Source of the DNA: Flavobacteriales bacterium UBA1494
Lineage (GTDB): Bacteria; Bacteroidota; Bacteroidia; Flavobacteriales_E; Vicingaceae
Assembly: GCA_905182175.1 (NCBI GenBank)
Contig: CAJJAT010000008.1
Coordinates: 1 to 64,000, forward strand
Direction of reading: 5' to 3'
Length of the DNA stretch: 64,000 nt
In this document: positions 46,772-55,671 of the stretch, one piece after another
Numbering within the stretch: the stretch's first letter is position 1
How the letters are laid out: the number at the start of each line of letters is the position of its first letter
Program-made: the position numbers and the translations under genes
The notes under the pieces: model-generated
Database searches by the model: none
Told to the model about the DNA's origin: nothing
Seen by the model: only the letters and a program-made list of their open reading frames with translations

Positions 46772-47470
46772 ATGCACCTATTTTATTCCACTAACATTTC
46801 AGAAAACACGATTACGTTAGACAATGAGGAGTCGAAGCATTTGGCAAAAGTACTGCGCCTTGAAATGGGAGATAACGTTCTCGTTATTGACGGAAAAGGT
46901 TCTCGTTACTTCTGCTCTATTCATTTGGCACACCAAAAGGCTTCTCAACTTACCATTATAGAAAAAGAGGTAGTGAACGAATTCTACGGAATTGAAATTG
47001 CTGCAGCCCCTACCAAAAACCTCAACCGATGGGAATGGTTTTTAGAAAAAACGACAGAAATTGGAATCGATGCTATTCACCCTATTGTAAGCTTCCACTC
47101 CGAACGAAAAGTACTCAAGAAAGACCGCCAAGAGCGAATTTTAGTAAGTGCCATGAAGCAGTCATACAAGACCAAACTACCACAGTTGAGCGAATTAGAA
47201 AAATTCAAGCAGTTTGTGAAAAGAGATTTTGATGGCAAAAAGTTTATTTGCCATTGTTACAATGATTTGCCAAAAAAGACCTTAAATGAAAGCTATAAAA
47301 AAGGTGAGAAAGCCTTACTTTTGATTGGGCCTGAAGGCGATTTTAGCAAAGAAGAAATTGGATTGGCCATGCAACAAGGCTTCGAGCCAATTGCACTTGG
47401 AGCAAGTCGATTAAGAACTGAAACCGCAGCTATTGTTGCCTGTCACACCATACATGTATTGAATGCGTAA
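46772..47470 (+). CDS. rsmE: 16S rRNA (uracil(1498)-N(3))-methyltransferase
   Basis: 232 aa, SPOUT-class methyltransferase. N-terminal PUA-like domain (NEESKHLAKVLRLEMGDNV) and the C-terminal knot with LLIGPEGDFSKEEI and LGASRLRTETAAIVA are typical of RsmE. It methylates U1498 of 16S rRNA with SAM. It overlaps the DUF4159 gene by 8 bp, and the THUMP-like methyltransferase follows, so three genes probably form one unit. TACTTTTA, a one-mismatch -7 box, lies about 20 nt upstream. Confidence 0.93.
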   Translation: MHLFYSTNISENTITLDNEESKHLAKVLRLEMGDNVLVIDGKGSRYFCSIHLAHQKASQLTIIEKEVVNEFYGIEIAAAPTKNLNRWEWFLEKTTEIGIDAIHPIVSFHSERKVLKKDRQERILVSAMKQSYKTKLPQLSELEKFKQFVKRDFDGKKFICHCYNDLPKKTLNESYKKGEKALLLIGPEGDFSKEEIGLAMQQGFEPIALGASRLRTETAAIVACHTIHVLNA

Positions 47471-48119
47471 ATTATTTTTCCTCTTACTTATTATTCCATT
47501 TACAGGCGTTGCGCAGGATGGGAATTTTCAAATTGCCATTTTAAAATACAACGGTGGCGGCGATTGGTACTCTAATTTAGAAACCTCTTTGCCCAACCTC
47601 ATTGATTTTTGCAACACCAATTTAAATACCACTATCAAAAAGGAACAAGCCATTGTTGAGCCTTCTAGCACAGAGTTGTTCGACTACCCTTTTGTGCACA
47701 TGACCGGACACGGCAATGTGGTATTTAACTTGGAAGAATCCGAGAATTTGAGAAGTTATTTAATGGCAGGTGGCTTTCTTCACATTGATGATAATTACGG
47801 TATAGATCAATTCATTCGCAGAGAAATAAAAAAAATATTTCCGAATGAAGAGTTAATCGAGATTCCTTTTTCTCACCCAATCTACCATCAAAAATTTTAC
47901 TTTAATAATGGGCTTCCTAAAATTCATGAGCACGATGGCGAAGCTCCCGTTGGCCTTGGAATTATAAAAGAAGGACGCTTGGTGCTTTTTTACAGTTCGG
48001 AATGTGACTTAGGTGATGGTTGGGAAGATCGTGAAATTCATAATGACTCAGAAGCGACTAGACTAAAAGCATTGAAAATGGGTGCAAACATTGTTTCATT
48101 TGTATTTTTAGGAGAATGA
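47463..48119 (+). CDS. DUF4159 domain exported protein
   Basis: 218 aa with signal peptide (about residues 1-17, cleavage near GVAQDG). The DUF4159 domain fills the rest: FQIAILKYNGGGDWYSNLET, FDYPFVHMTGHGNVVFN, LMAGGFLHIDDNYGIDQFIR, EIPFSHPIYHQKFYF. The fold is glutamine-amidotransferase-like but the family has no known enzyme activity. In many Bacteroidota it follows rsmE, as here (8-bp overlap), a conserved pairing without explanation. Confidence 0.9.
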   Translation: MRKLFFLLLIIPFTGVAQDGNFQIAILKYNGGGDWYSNLETSLPNLIDFCNTNLNTTIKKEQAIVEPSSTELFDYPFVHMTGHGNVVFNLEESENLRSYLMAGGFLHIDDNYGIDQFIRREIKKIFPNEELIEIPFSHPIYHQKFYFNNGLPKIHEHDGEAPVGLGIIKEGRLVLFYSSECDLGDGWEDREIHNDSEATRLKALKMGANIVSFVFLGE

Positions 48120-48151
48120 TTCTCCTTTTCTAAAAAGAATCTGACACTATT

Positions 48152-49300
48152 TTGAACAAGACCGTTTTAGGATTTATTGAAGAGCACTGTAATCGATCTA
48201 CAGCCGAACTTGCATTGCTATTGAGTAAAAAACCTGAACTGCCAAAAGCTTTTATTCTGAATCAAATTAACGGATTCCAAAAGGCAAAACAAAAACTTCC
48301 ATTTTTATTAGAATTTGAGAATTTTATTTACCCCAGTGCACTAGCTTTTTCACAAGCCTCTTCTGAAAAAACGGGAAAGTATAAGGCAAAAATCCTAAAC
48401 GTAAAAAAAGTGTTAGACCTCAGCGGAGGAATGGGAATAGACAGTTACTTTTTTGCACTATTTACAGAAGAAGTCACATACATTGATATGAATGAAGAAC
48501 TAGTGCAAACTGTTCGTTCAAACTTTGAAACTCTAAAAACAAATAACATCTCGTGTATACATGCGAAAGCAGAGGACTTTATATTGCAAGGCAATAATCG
48601 TTATAACCTGGTTTACCTCGACCCAGATCGTAGAGCTGCGAAGGAAAAAGCTTTTAAAATTGACGATTGTGAACCGAATGTAGCCGAATTAATTCCTCAT
48701 ATTTGGCAGAAGTCGAAGCAGTGTTTAATTAAACTATCTCCTATGCTCGATATTCAGCAAGCGCTAACTCAATTGCCTTTTTGCAAGGAAGTGCATGTGG
48801 TATCGGTAGACAATGATTGCAAAGAGTTGTTGTTTCTGTTGGAATATGGGTTTGAAAATCCTCCACTAATTCAATGCATTAACATTCAAAAACAAAACAC
48901 GCAACACTTTGAATTTAACTTTGAGCAAGAGCGTTCCACAAACAATGCGTTAGGCGAAGTACAGAGTTATTTATACGAACCAAATGCCTCCATTTTAAAA
49001 GCAGGAGCATTTAAAACTCTAGGTCAAAAATTTGGACTCACAAAATTGGGAACCAATACTCACTTATACACCTCTGCTAACGTACAAAGCAACTTTCCGG
49101 GTAGGATCCTAAAAGTTTTGGAAGTCTCAAAACCTAAGAAAGGATTGACTCAACAGGCCAATGTTGTTTGCAGAAATTTTAGCATGAAACCCGAGCAACT
49201 GAAGAAAAAATATAACATTAAGGATGGCGGAAAGCAGTTTTTGTATGCCTTTAGTTTGGAAGATGGAAGTAGGAATTTTGTATTAGGAGAATTAGTTTAG
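48152..49300 (+). CDS. THUMP-like domain class I SAM methyltransferase
   Basis: 382 aa. An N-terminal helical part (about 1-80) precedes a Rossmann methyltransferase with motif I VLDLSGGMGIDSYFFA, acidic loop YIDMN, and a catalytic-loop YLDPDRR; the C-terminal part corresponds to the THUMP-like domain (LKAGAFKTLGQKFGLTKLG). Similar proteins are predicted RNA methyltransferases. Start is TTG at 48152; no ATG is available before the conserved region. It follows the DUF4159 gene after 32 nt and ends the rsmE unit. Confidence 0.85.
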   Translation: MNKTVLGFIEEHCNRSTAELALLLSKKPELPKAFILNQINGFQKAKQKLPFLLEFENFIYPSALAFSQASSEKTGKYKAKILNVKKVLDLSGGMGIDSYFFALFTEEVTYIDMNEELVQTVRSNFETLKTNNISCIHAKAEDFILQGNNRYNLVYLDPDRRAAKEKAFKIDDCEPNVAELIPHIWQKSKQCLIKLSPMLDIQQALTQLPFCKEVHVVSVDNDCKELLFLLEYGFENPPLIQCINIQKQNTQHFEFNFEQERSTNNALGEVQSYLYEPNASILKAGAFKTLGQKFGLTKLGTNTHLYTSANVQSNFPGRILKVLEVSKPKKGLTQQANVVCRNFSMKPEQLKKKYNIKDGGKQFLYAFSLEDGSRNFVLGELV

Positions 49301-49329
49301 ATTGATTCTATTGTCGCTGTGCTTTGAAG

Positions 49330-49420
49330 TGAGGCAACCTGCTTAATAAGCTAAGATCGCTTTCCGCCTACTCTGCGCTGCGTGCGGAAAAGTCTGCCTC
49401 GATGACGTTTTTCTTCAGAA
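49330..49420. repeat. Imperfect palindromic element
   Basis: GAGGCA at about 49331 is matched inversely by TGCCTC at about 49395, and TTTCCGC at about 49360 by GCGGAAA at about 49383. Nested inverted arms around a GC-rich centre suggest a small palindromic repeat between the rsmE unit and the T9SS gene cluster. Confidence 0.45.
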
Positions 49421-49446
49421 TTGTAAGCAATAAGAGCTGAAGCAAT

Positions 49447-49662
49447 CTACTGAACAACTAACTTCCCACTCACAGATTCTGATTCTTTCAACGCACTCCT
49501 AATTTGATAAAAGTAAGTGCCACTTTTCAAATTAGAAATATTTATACAATGTGTTGAGCTTTCTATTAGTTTCTGTCGGCTAACTAACGTTCCAGTTGCA
49601 TTGTAAATAACTAGATGTTCATTTTGTTTCATATGATCTGTTTTATTCATGTTAAAAGACAT
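49447..49662 (-). pseudogene. Orphan T9SS sorting-domain fragment
   Basis: 71 codons that encode only the last part of a T9SS type A domain: NEHLVIYNATGTLVSRQKLI, NISNLKSGTYFYQIRSALKE and SGKLVVQ. No signal peptide and no cargo part exist upstream; the frame runs directly into the 3' end of the next T9SS gene. A 3' fragment left by deletion or recombination. Confidence 0.65.
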
Positions 49663-49676
49663 GTCTTTTTTTGATC

Positions 49677-51282
49677 TTACTGTTTTATAATCTTCTTCGT
49701 CAAAACCACTCCGTTTTTTAAAACTACTTTCAGAAAATAGATTCCATTGTCCAAATTTGTCAGGTCGAGTGATTTCAACCGGGCATCTCGGTACATTTTT
49801 TCGGTCGCCGAGTGATTCAAACTTTGTTTGGATTGTATCGAGGCGTCCGAAAAAACACTCGATGACCAGTTGAAATTATATTCCTTAAAACCTTTCACCA
49901 ATCGAGACCCCCTCAAATCAAAAACCTCAATTGTTTTTATTTCAGCTTCACTTTCAATGGCAACCATACCATTCGAAGGGTTTGGATAAACCGAAACCTC
50001 ACTTCTCGGCTCCGCTCGAAGACCGGTTTCATCAATACCCACAGGTATGCCGCCGTTTAACCCTGTTATTTTAATAAGTGGTTGACTTGCTTGCCCATCC
50101 CATTTTAAAAAGTTACCGCCTACATAATACCCGCCAAACTTTGAGGGAATGATCGCTGACACCAAACCTTGAAAAAGAGCAAAAGAAAACTGATCAGCAC
50201 TATCAGGACCTGCGGTTGTAAAGTATTGTGGCTCTAAAACTCCGTTTGAATCTAACTTAACTATTGATTTCTTCTGAACCCCCTTGATAATGTGTAAAAT
50301 AACCTCCAACTAAATAGCCCTTATCGGGAGTTTCAACTATGGTTGATGTTCCTTGAAAGCCATTTAGTGCAAAAGCACCATTACGATATTGAAACGAGGC
50401 ATCAATTTGGCCATTTGGCATAAGCCTTACTAAATAAGTCCTATTAGTATCGCCTCTTAAAAAATAGGTTCCCAATATAAAAATACGACCAGCGCTATCT
50501 GCTGATGTAGTGCCATAAGTGCCTCCTGAAATATTAGGATTTATTGGAGAAGTAAAAGTTGTATCTAATGTACCGTCTAAGTAAATGCGGCACATTCCTT
50601 CAATAGGAATACTATCGTAATGCGAAAAACGCAGCGGGTTGCCGTAAATAATTATTCGGTTGCTATCGTACCGCACAAATCCCTCGGGCTGACCATAAGT
50701 TGCATCGTGATTAAAGGTACTGTCCCACAAGCCTTGGGGGGTTAGTTTAATAATGTGCCTGCCGGGGAAAGTATCTGTGCCCTGAATAATTTTGCAGGCC
50801 TTACCGCTGTTGTCTCTACCATTCGCAAATAATGAGGAGCCGTCGGGGAAGATTAAAGCATTGCCACTGCATCTTACTGCACCTATTTTATTTTGACCCC
50901 AATTAGTTGAAAGCAGATTCGTATTTCCTAAGGTTTCAATAAATCCTATCCCTGTACTACCAAATGTAACTAATCTATTTGCACTATACCTTTCAATACC
51001 TCCAATCGAATTAAACCCAACAAAACTAAATGGAAGAGAAGGACTTCCGTCGTCCTTGCAAGTAATAATATTGCGAAAGAAAGAACTGCCCAAGGTTGTT
51101 GAAAAATTACCTACCCCATACAACCGTCCATTGTTGGAATCTTCATATAAACCGTTAACAATAGTTCCTCTTCCCGCTCGTATATCAAAAAAAGGCTGAA
51201 AAGTAGTATCCAACACAAAGGATTGTGCAGTACTGCCCAATCCTAAGAGTATGAATAGACCGATGATGAGTATTTTTTTCAT
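49677..51282 (-). pseudogene. T9SS cargo protein, frameshifted, with an in-frame palindrome
   Basis: Signal peptide and delta-60-type repeats (LDTTFQPFFD, LWDSTFNHDA, LDTTFTSPIN, IDASFQYRNG) run from ATG 51282 to a stop at 50257. The protein continues in another frame (VQKKSIVKLDSNGVLEPQYF to KKIIKQ) ending at 49677. The shift lies in a run of five C (five G on the coding strand) at 50279-50283: with one base less, THYQG joins VQKKS correctly. The T9SS domain (VSVYPNPSNG, IEVFDLRGSRLVKGFKEYNF, LDLTNLDNGIYFLKVVLKNG) is interrupted by about 33 extra residues encoded by the palindrome at 49773-49875. Confidence 0.8.
49773..49875. mobile_element. 103-bp MITE-like palindrome inside a T9SS sorting domain
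   Basis: Outer arms TTTCAAC (49773-49779) and GTTGAAA (49869-49875), continued as TTTCAAC-n-GG-n-CATC on both sides. Inner arms TTTTTTCGG-n-CGCC and GGCG-n-CCGAAAAAA. The whole element can fold into one hairpin. It keeps the reading frame and adds about 33 residues within the last 70 of the protein. No transposase is encoded, so a non-autonomous palindromic element is the best description. Confidence 0.7.
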
Positions 51283-51319
51283 GGTTTTGTTTTTATTTTA
51301 ACCCGATTGCTTTGTGCAC

Positions 51320-51341
51320 TTCGACTCCGCTCAGCGCGACA
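51320..51341. repeat. Copy of the TTCGACTCCGCTCA repeat
   Basis: TTCGACTCCGCTCAGCGCGA plus CA, related to the copies at 21628-21790. Lies between two broken T9SS genes. Confidence 0.55.
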
Positions 51342-51361
51342 AAGTAATGAGGTTTTAATTG

Positions 51362-51455
51362 GTCATTGCGAGGAACGCTTGTCCGCCATTTTAGGTGGGA
51401 AGAAATCGGTTTTATCATACCAGATTGCCGCACTCCTATCATCGTTCGCAATGAC
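51362..51455. repeat. 94-bp inverted-repeat element (GTCATTGCGAGGAACG)
   Basis: GTCATTGCGAGGAACG at 51362-51377 is matched inversely by CGTTCGCAATGAC at 51443-51455, with a three-base difference. Elements starting with GTCATTGCGAGG are widespread in several phyla. A third degenerate copy (GTCATTACAAGCGAAGCG) is at 51497-51535, reaching the stop of the next T9SS gene. Confidence 0.65.
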
Positions 51456-51535
51456 AGTTTGATTTGTCCTTTTCGCTTTGCCATGACTTTACTGTTCGTC
51501 ATTACAAGCGAAGCGCAACGCAGTAAAGTAATCTG

Positions 51536-52446
51536 TTATTGTTTTAAAACTTTCCTCACTACCAATTCTCCTCCTTTCAAATGTACTTTTATAAAGTAAA
51601 CGCCCGGTGCGTTTGGCAATTCTACAGCAGTTGCAATGCTAAGTGGAGTTAAAGTAAACAGCAGATTTCCAGCTAAGCTATGCACCTCAAGGGTCTCTAT
51701 ATTTAACTCACTCTCAATGTTTATTATTCCTTTTGTTGGGTTGGGAGAGATTCTAACTTCCAATTCAGATTCGGAAATTTTATTTGTATTCAAACCCGTA
51801 ATTAGCTGACAAGTGCCTACAGTGTTAGTATAAACATTTTGTCCATTGTTTGTAAAACAGTAGAGTATTCCTGTCTGCCAAGGATCACATATATTGTAAT
51901 CGCCTAACAAACCTTGATTTGAACCAATTCCTTCTATCAATCTTAGGCTGTCCGTGTTAAAAATTGAGCAATTGTTAAAAGTCAATCTTCTTCTAAATAT
52001 TCCACCTAAGAAGATACTATCAACTCTCGAAACTACCAATGGTACATTGGATTGATTATGAATGCGTTTGTATGAAATTGGCAATGTGTCACCAACAAAT
52101 AAATTGAAGTCATAAAGCAAAGTATCTCGATTGTGGTTAGGAGGTAAAAAATAAATTCTTTTGTTTACACTATCGTTGCGGAATGCCCCAGCATAATAAC
52201 CATATATACTAAAGCTATTTGTATTAGAACAACCAGTCGCTCCTTGAGTATATGCTTTTGTATTTAAATAGACTCCACGATAAACAACTCCGTTAACAAC
52301 AGTATCCCCAACTAATTCGTAATGATGTTCATCACAAAAACTATATCAATCCAAGAAGCATTTGAAGTTGGAAATGGCTCGTAAGTTTGAGCAAAATAAC
52401 CAAGACTCATTGTCCCCAAAATAAATAGTAGTAGTACCTTTTTCAT
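51536..52446 (-). pseudogene. T9SS cargo protein, frameshifted near its N-terminus
   Basis: ATG 52446 starts a good signal peptide (MKKVLLLFILGTMSLGYFAQ, then TYEPFPTSNASWID). After about 52345 the frame shifts to YSFCDEHHYELVGDTVVNGV, VYRGVYLNTKAYTQG, RIYFLPPNHNRDTLLYDFNL and on to the T9SS domain (VRISPNPTKGIINIESELNI, PNAPGVYFIKVHLKGGELVV, RKVLKQ) at 51536. The body resembles small surface proteins with a sequence xxxFCDxxHYELxGDTxxNGxxY seen elsewhere in Bacteroidota. A single shift is visible, so inactivation may be recent. Confidence 0.75.
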
Positions 52447-52451
52447 AATAG

Positions 52452-53853
52452 TTATTCTTTAATCACTTTTTTGGTAAACACCTCTCCGTTTTTCATATGT
52501 AATTTCAAGAGGTAAATCCCTTTTTTTCGGTTGGTGAGGTTGATTTTGTTCACACTTCGACTATTACTCAGTATGAAAAAATCCTGTATCACAGCGCCTT
52601 TCAAATCAAACAATTCCACCCTGTCCAAACCTTCAATCTGCGGAATATTCACCACATCTTTAGTTGGATTAGGGTACACCTTCATATCAGGAGTAACTTC
52701 TTTAAAACCTGAATTAAGGCTTGTAATTAAACCATTGGTATCCGTTTTTAACACAAAAACATCATTTCCTGTGCCGCCTGGGGCGTTTAAAATAAAACCC
52801 GTCATGGCAAAACCACCATCTGAAGTTACAATCAAGTCTCTTACGTATTGATTTATATCTAAACCGTGGTAGTTGTAATCTCTACTCCACAATAAATTAC
52901 CTGCACTATCCAGCATGCTCAAGTTTATATCATCAACTTGCAGTCCGTTGTACATTCTAATACTTGAGCCTGCGCAAATAAAATTACCATTGGGCAACTC
53001 TTTCCCTACATTGTAACCCTCGTCTAAATTATTAATGCCGTGCTTTCGACGCCAAATTAAATTACCAGCTTGATCTATTTTTAAAATAGCACGTTGTGCA
53101 CCTTGTGGGTGATACCCCGGACCAAACAAAGCATAATTGCCATCATGTAACACCTCTACATGCCCTTTTTTTTGACTGAGTAATTCATGGTAATATTTTT
53201 TCCATACCAAGTTGCCAACACTGTCTACCTTTGTTAAAAATAAATCTAAATGCCCACCCGGTGTTTCTTCTTCTACTGCGCTAAAAACATAACCGCCAGC
53301 TGCTGTGGCTTGCAAGTTTACAATAGTGGCATCAAAACCTAGTTTGCTGTGCGTTTTAAACCACAATACATTGCCTAAGGTATCTATGTTGGCAACATAA
53401 GGCTTACGCTCAGCAGGAATGGTATCTGTATAAAACCCATAGACAATAAAAGTACTGTCTGCTTTTAAATGCATATCATGGATACGATCATTAAAGGCAA
53501 AGTTCGAAGAAACTGTTCTTAGTGTATCCCCCATTAAATTCATTTTCAACAAGTAACTATCTGCCGCCCCTTCTATTGGATTATATTGAGCTCCATAACC
53601 GTAATAAGAATTTCCGTTTTTTAACCCGCCATTAAAGGAAGGGTTAGAAACATAGGAATAATTTAAATGGATGGGAGATGACCCCATAGAATCTACAAAT
53701 AGAATCTTTGCTCCTCTTATTCCTCTTGTAGTATTTCCAAATATTACGAGATTAGATAATTGATTAGATTCAAGTATAACAATTCCAAAATCATTTTGAT
53801 TATTGTAATCATAAGTAGAATAAAAACAAGAAGATGTAAAAAAGGTATTTCAT
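52452..53853 (-). pseudogene. T9SS cargo protein with lost signal-peptide frame
   Basis: ATG 53853 begins MKYLFYIFLFLFYL and stops; the following codons in another frame give YSTYDYNNQNDFGIVILESN, IFGNTTRGIRGAKILFVDSM and then a long open frame (from 53687 as ATG, 411 aa) with repeats LxKMxxxGDTL, NIDTLGNVLWFKTHSKLG, KVDSVGNLVWKKYYHELL, MLDSAGNLLWSRDYNYHG and a full T9SS domain (KVYPNPTKDVVNIPQIEGLD, KGIYLLKLHMKNGEVF, TKKVIKE). Without the shift in or just after the signal peptide (about 53810-53840) the protein would be complete. As it stands the 411-aa product would lack a secretion signal. Confidence 0.7.
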
Positions 53854-53915
53854 TTTACTTAGCTATTTTCTAAATTAGATTGCTTCAGCGGCTATCGCAT
53901 TCTCGCAATGCTCAA

Positions 53916-54401
53916 TTATTGTGTCATTACTAGTTTACCATCAAACAAGCGTTCACCCTTTAAAGTTACTAAAAAATGATACACTCCATTGTTCAAATGA
54001 CTTACATCTAGCTTTTGACGTTCAGTTACAGTTGACAATTGTTGTTCTTTCACCAATCTTCCATTTACATCAAACACCTGTAAATTCGCATTTTGATCAC
54101 CTTTTAATTGGTAAACAATAGTAGCGTTGCCGTTACTTGGGTTTGGAAAAACAGAGAACTGAGCTAAGTTGCTTGAACTTTCTGTTGAACCTTGTTGATT
54201 AATCGCAGCATTTCGCTTTTTTACTACAGGGTGATGCTTGAACTCTCCGCTTAAAAGTGCAAATAATGCTTCCGCTTCATCGCCTTTAGCTCCATTGTTG
54301 TATTGCAATTTCTCTACAGCAGCTGTAGGAAATTCAGCTGGGTTCGCAGATTTACCGTTCTGATATATTGGAATCGTTTGACGATTGAAGGCAGCAAAAA
54401 A
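53916..54401 (-). pseudogene. T9SS protein, 5'-truncated
   Basis: The open frame starts after a stop near 54402 without a start codon: FFAAFNRQTIPIYQNGKSAN, PAEFPTAAVEKLQYNNGAKG, then FSVFPNPSNGNATIVYQLKG, LQVFDVNGRLVKEQQL and GVYHFLVTLKGERLFDGKLV with MTQ at the end. The first ATG (54308) leaves 130 aa with no signal peptide. Only the last 160 residues of a larger surface protein remain. Confidence 0.65.
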
Positions 54402-54476
54402 AGGTTAGTATTCTTGGTATTTAACCTTTTGAAAATCCCTTATTTTCTCTGAACTTCGCACTTTAAAATATAGAAT

Positions 54477-55670
54477 ATGCCTAAGATTTCGGAAAGGGGA
54501 TTAAACATGCCTGAATCGCCAATTAGAAAGTTGGTTCCTTTTGCTGATAAAGCAAGAGACAAGGGAGTTGGAGTGATTCATTTGAACATTGGACAACCAG
54601 ACATTGAGACACCAAAAGTTGCTTTAGATGCGGTTAAAAATATTTCAATGGACGTATATGCTTACAGTCATTCTGCAGGAAACGAGTCCTATCGAAAAGG
54701 GCTTGCAAAATACTATGACAACATCAGCAAAGGAATAACCTTTGAAGATATTATGGTAACAACAGGTGGTTCTGAAGCATTGGCTTTTGCATTCACTGCT
54801 TGCCTCAACTTAGGTGACGAAGTAATTATTCCTGAGCCATTTTATGCCAACTACAATGGTTTTGCCGAAGCAACTGGGGTAACAGTAGTACCAATTAGCT
54901 CTTCTATTGAAAGTGGTTTTGCATTGCCAAATATTGAAGAGTTTGAGAAAAACATTACTTCAAAGACGAAGGCAATTCTAATTTGCAACCCTGGTAACCC
55001 GACCGGTTATTTGTATTCTCAAGAAGAACTAAATAAACTAAGAGACATCGTTAAGAAACACGATTTATACTTGTTTGCCGATGAAGTCTACAGAGAATTC
55101 TGCTACGATGGCAAAGAGCATCACTCTTTATTGAACTTAGAAGGAATTGAAGATAACGTTATCGTGGTTGATTCTGTTTCGAAACGATACAGCATGTGTG
55201 GCGTTCGAATTGGTGCTATGATTTCTAGAAACAAAGAAGTAATGAAAGCTGCTTTAAAATTAGCTCAAGCAAGATTAAGTCCACCTTTATTAGGTCAAAT
55301 TGCAGGAGAAGCAGCTTTGCAAACTCCGACTTCCTACTTTGAAAAAGTGAGTAAAGAGTATGTAGAAAGAAGAGATATTTTAGTTGACGGACTAAATGCA
55401 ATTGACGGAGTTTTCTGCCCAAAACCGGGTGGCGCATTTTACGCCGTAGCTCAATTACCAGTGAAAGATTCTGATAAATTTTGCCAATGGATATTGGAAG
55501 ATTTTGAATTCGAAGGCGAAACGGTTATGATGGCACCTGCTAGTGGCTTCTATTCTACAAAAGGGAAAGGAAAAAATGAAGTTCGGTTGGCATATGTTTT
55601 AGAAAAAAACAAATTAAAAAAAGCAATACGTTGCTTAACAGAAGCATTAAGGGTTTATCCAAACGACTAG
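54477..55670 (+). CDS. Pyridoxal phosphate-dependent aminotransferase, class I/II (aspartate type)
   Basis: 397 aa fold-type I aminotransferase. Motifs: NIGQPDIETP, TTGGSEALAFAF (phosphate binding), CNPGNPTGYLYS, FADEVYREFCY, and the PLP lysine Lys236 in SVSKRYSMCGVRIG; RLAYVLEKN includes the carboxylate-binding Arg. Most likely transfers amino groups between aspartate (or an aromatic/neutral amino acid) and 2-oxoglutarate. One base separates its stop from uppP, so they are co-transcribed. Exact specificity cannot be told. Confidence 0.92.
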   Translation: MPKISERGLNMPESPIRKLVPFADKARDKGVGVIHLNIGQPDIETPKVALDAVKNISMDVYAYSHSAGNESYRKGLAKYYDNISKGITFEDIMVTTGGSEALAFAFTACLNLGDEVIIPEPFYANYNGFAEATGVTVVPISSSIESGFALPNIEEFEKNITSKTKAILICNPGNPTGYLYSQEELNKLRDIVKKHDLYLFADEVYREFCYDGKEHHSLLNLEGIEDNVIVVDSVSKRYSMCGVRIGAMISRNKEVMKAALKLAQARLSPPLLGQIAGEAALQTPTSYFEKVSKEYVERRDILVDGLNAIDGVFCPKPGGAFYAVAQLPVKDSDKFCQWILEDFEFEGETVMMAPASGFYSTKGKGKNEVRLAYVLEKNKLKKAIRCLTEALRVYPND

Positions 55671-55671
55671 G

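Noticed and set aside
52452-53687. 411-aa T9SS protein as intact gene
   Set aside because: Upstream codons in the same frame are protein-like and a signal peptide lies in another frame, so the gene is longer and shifted.
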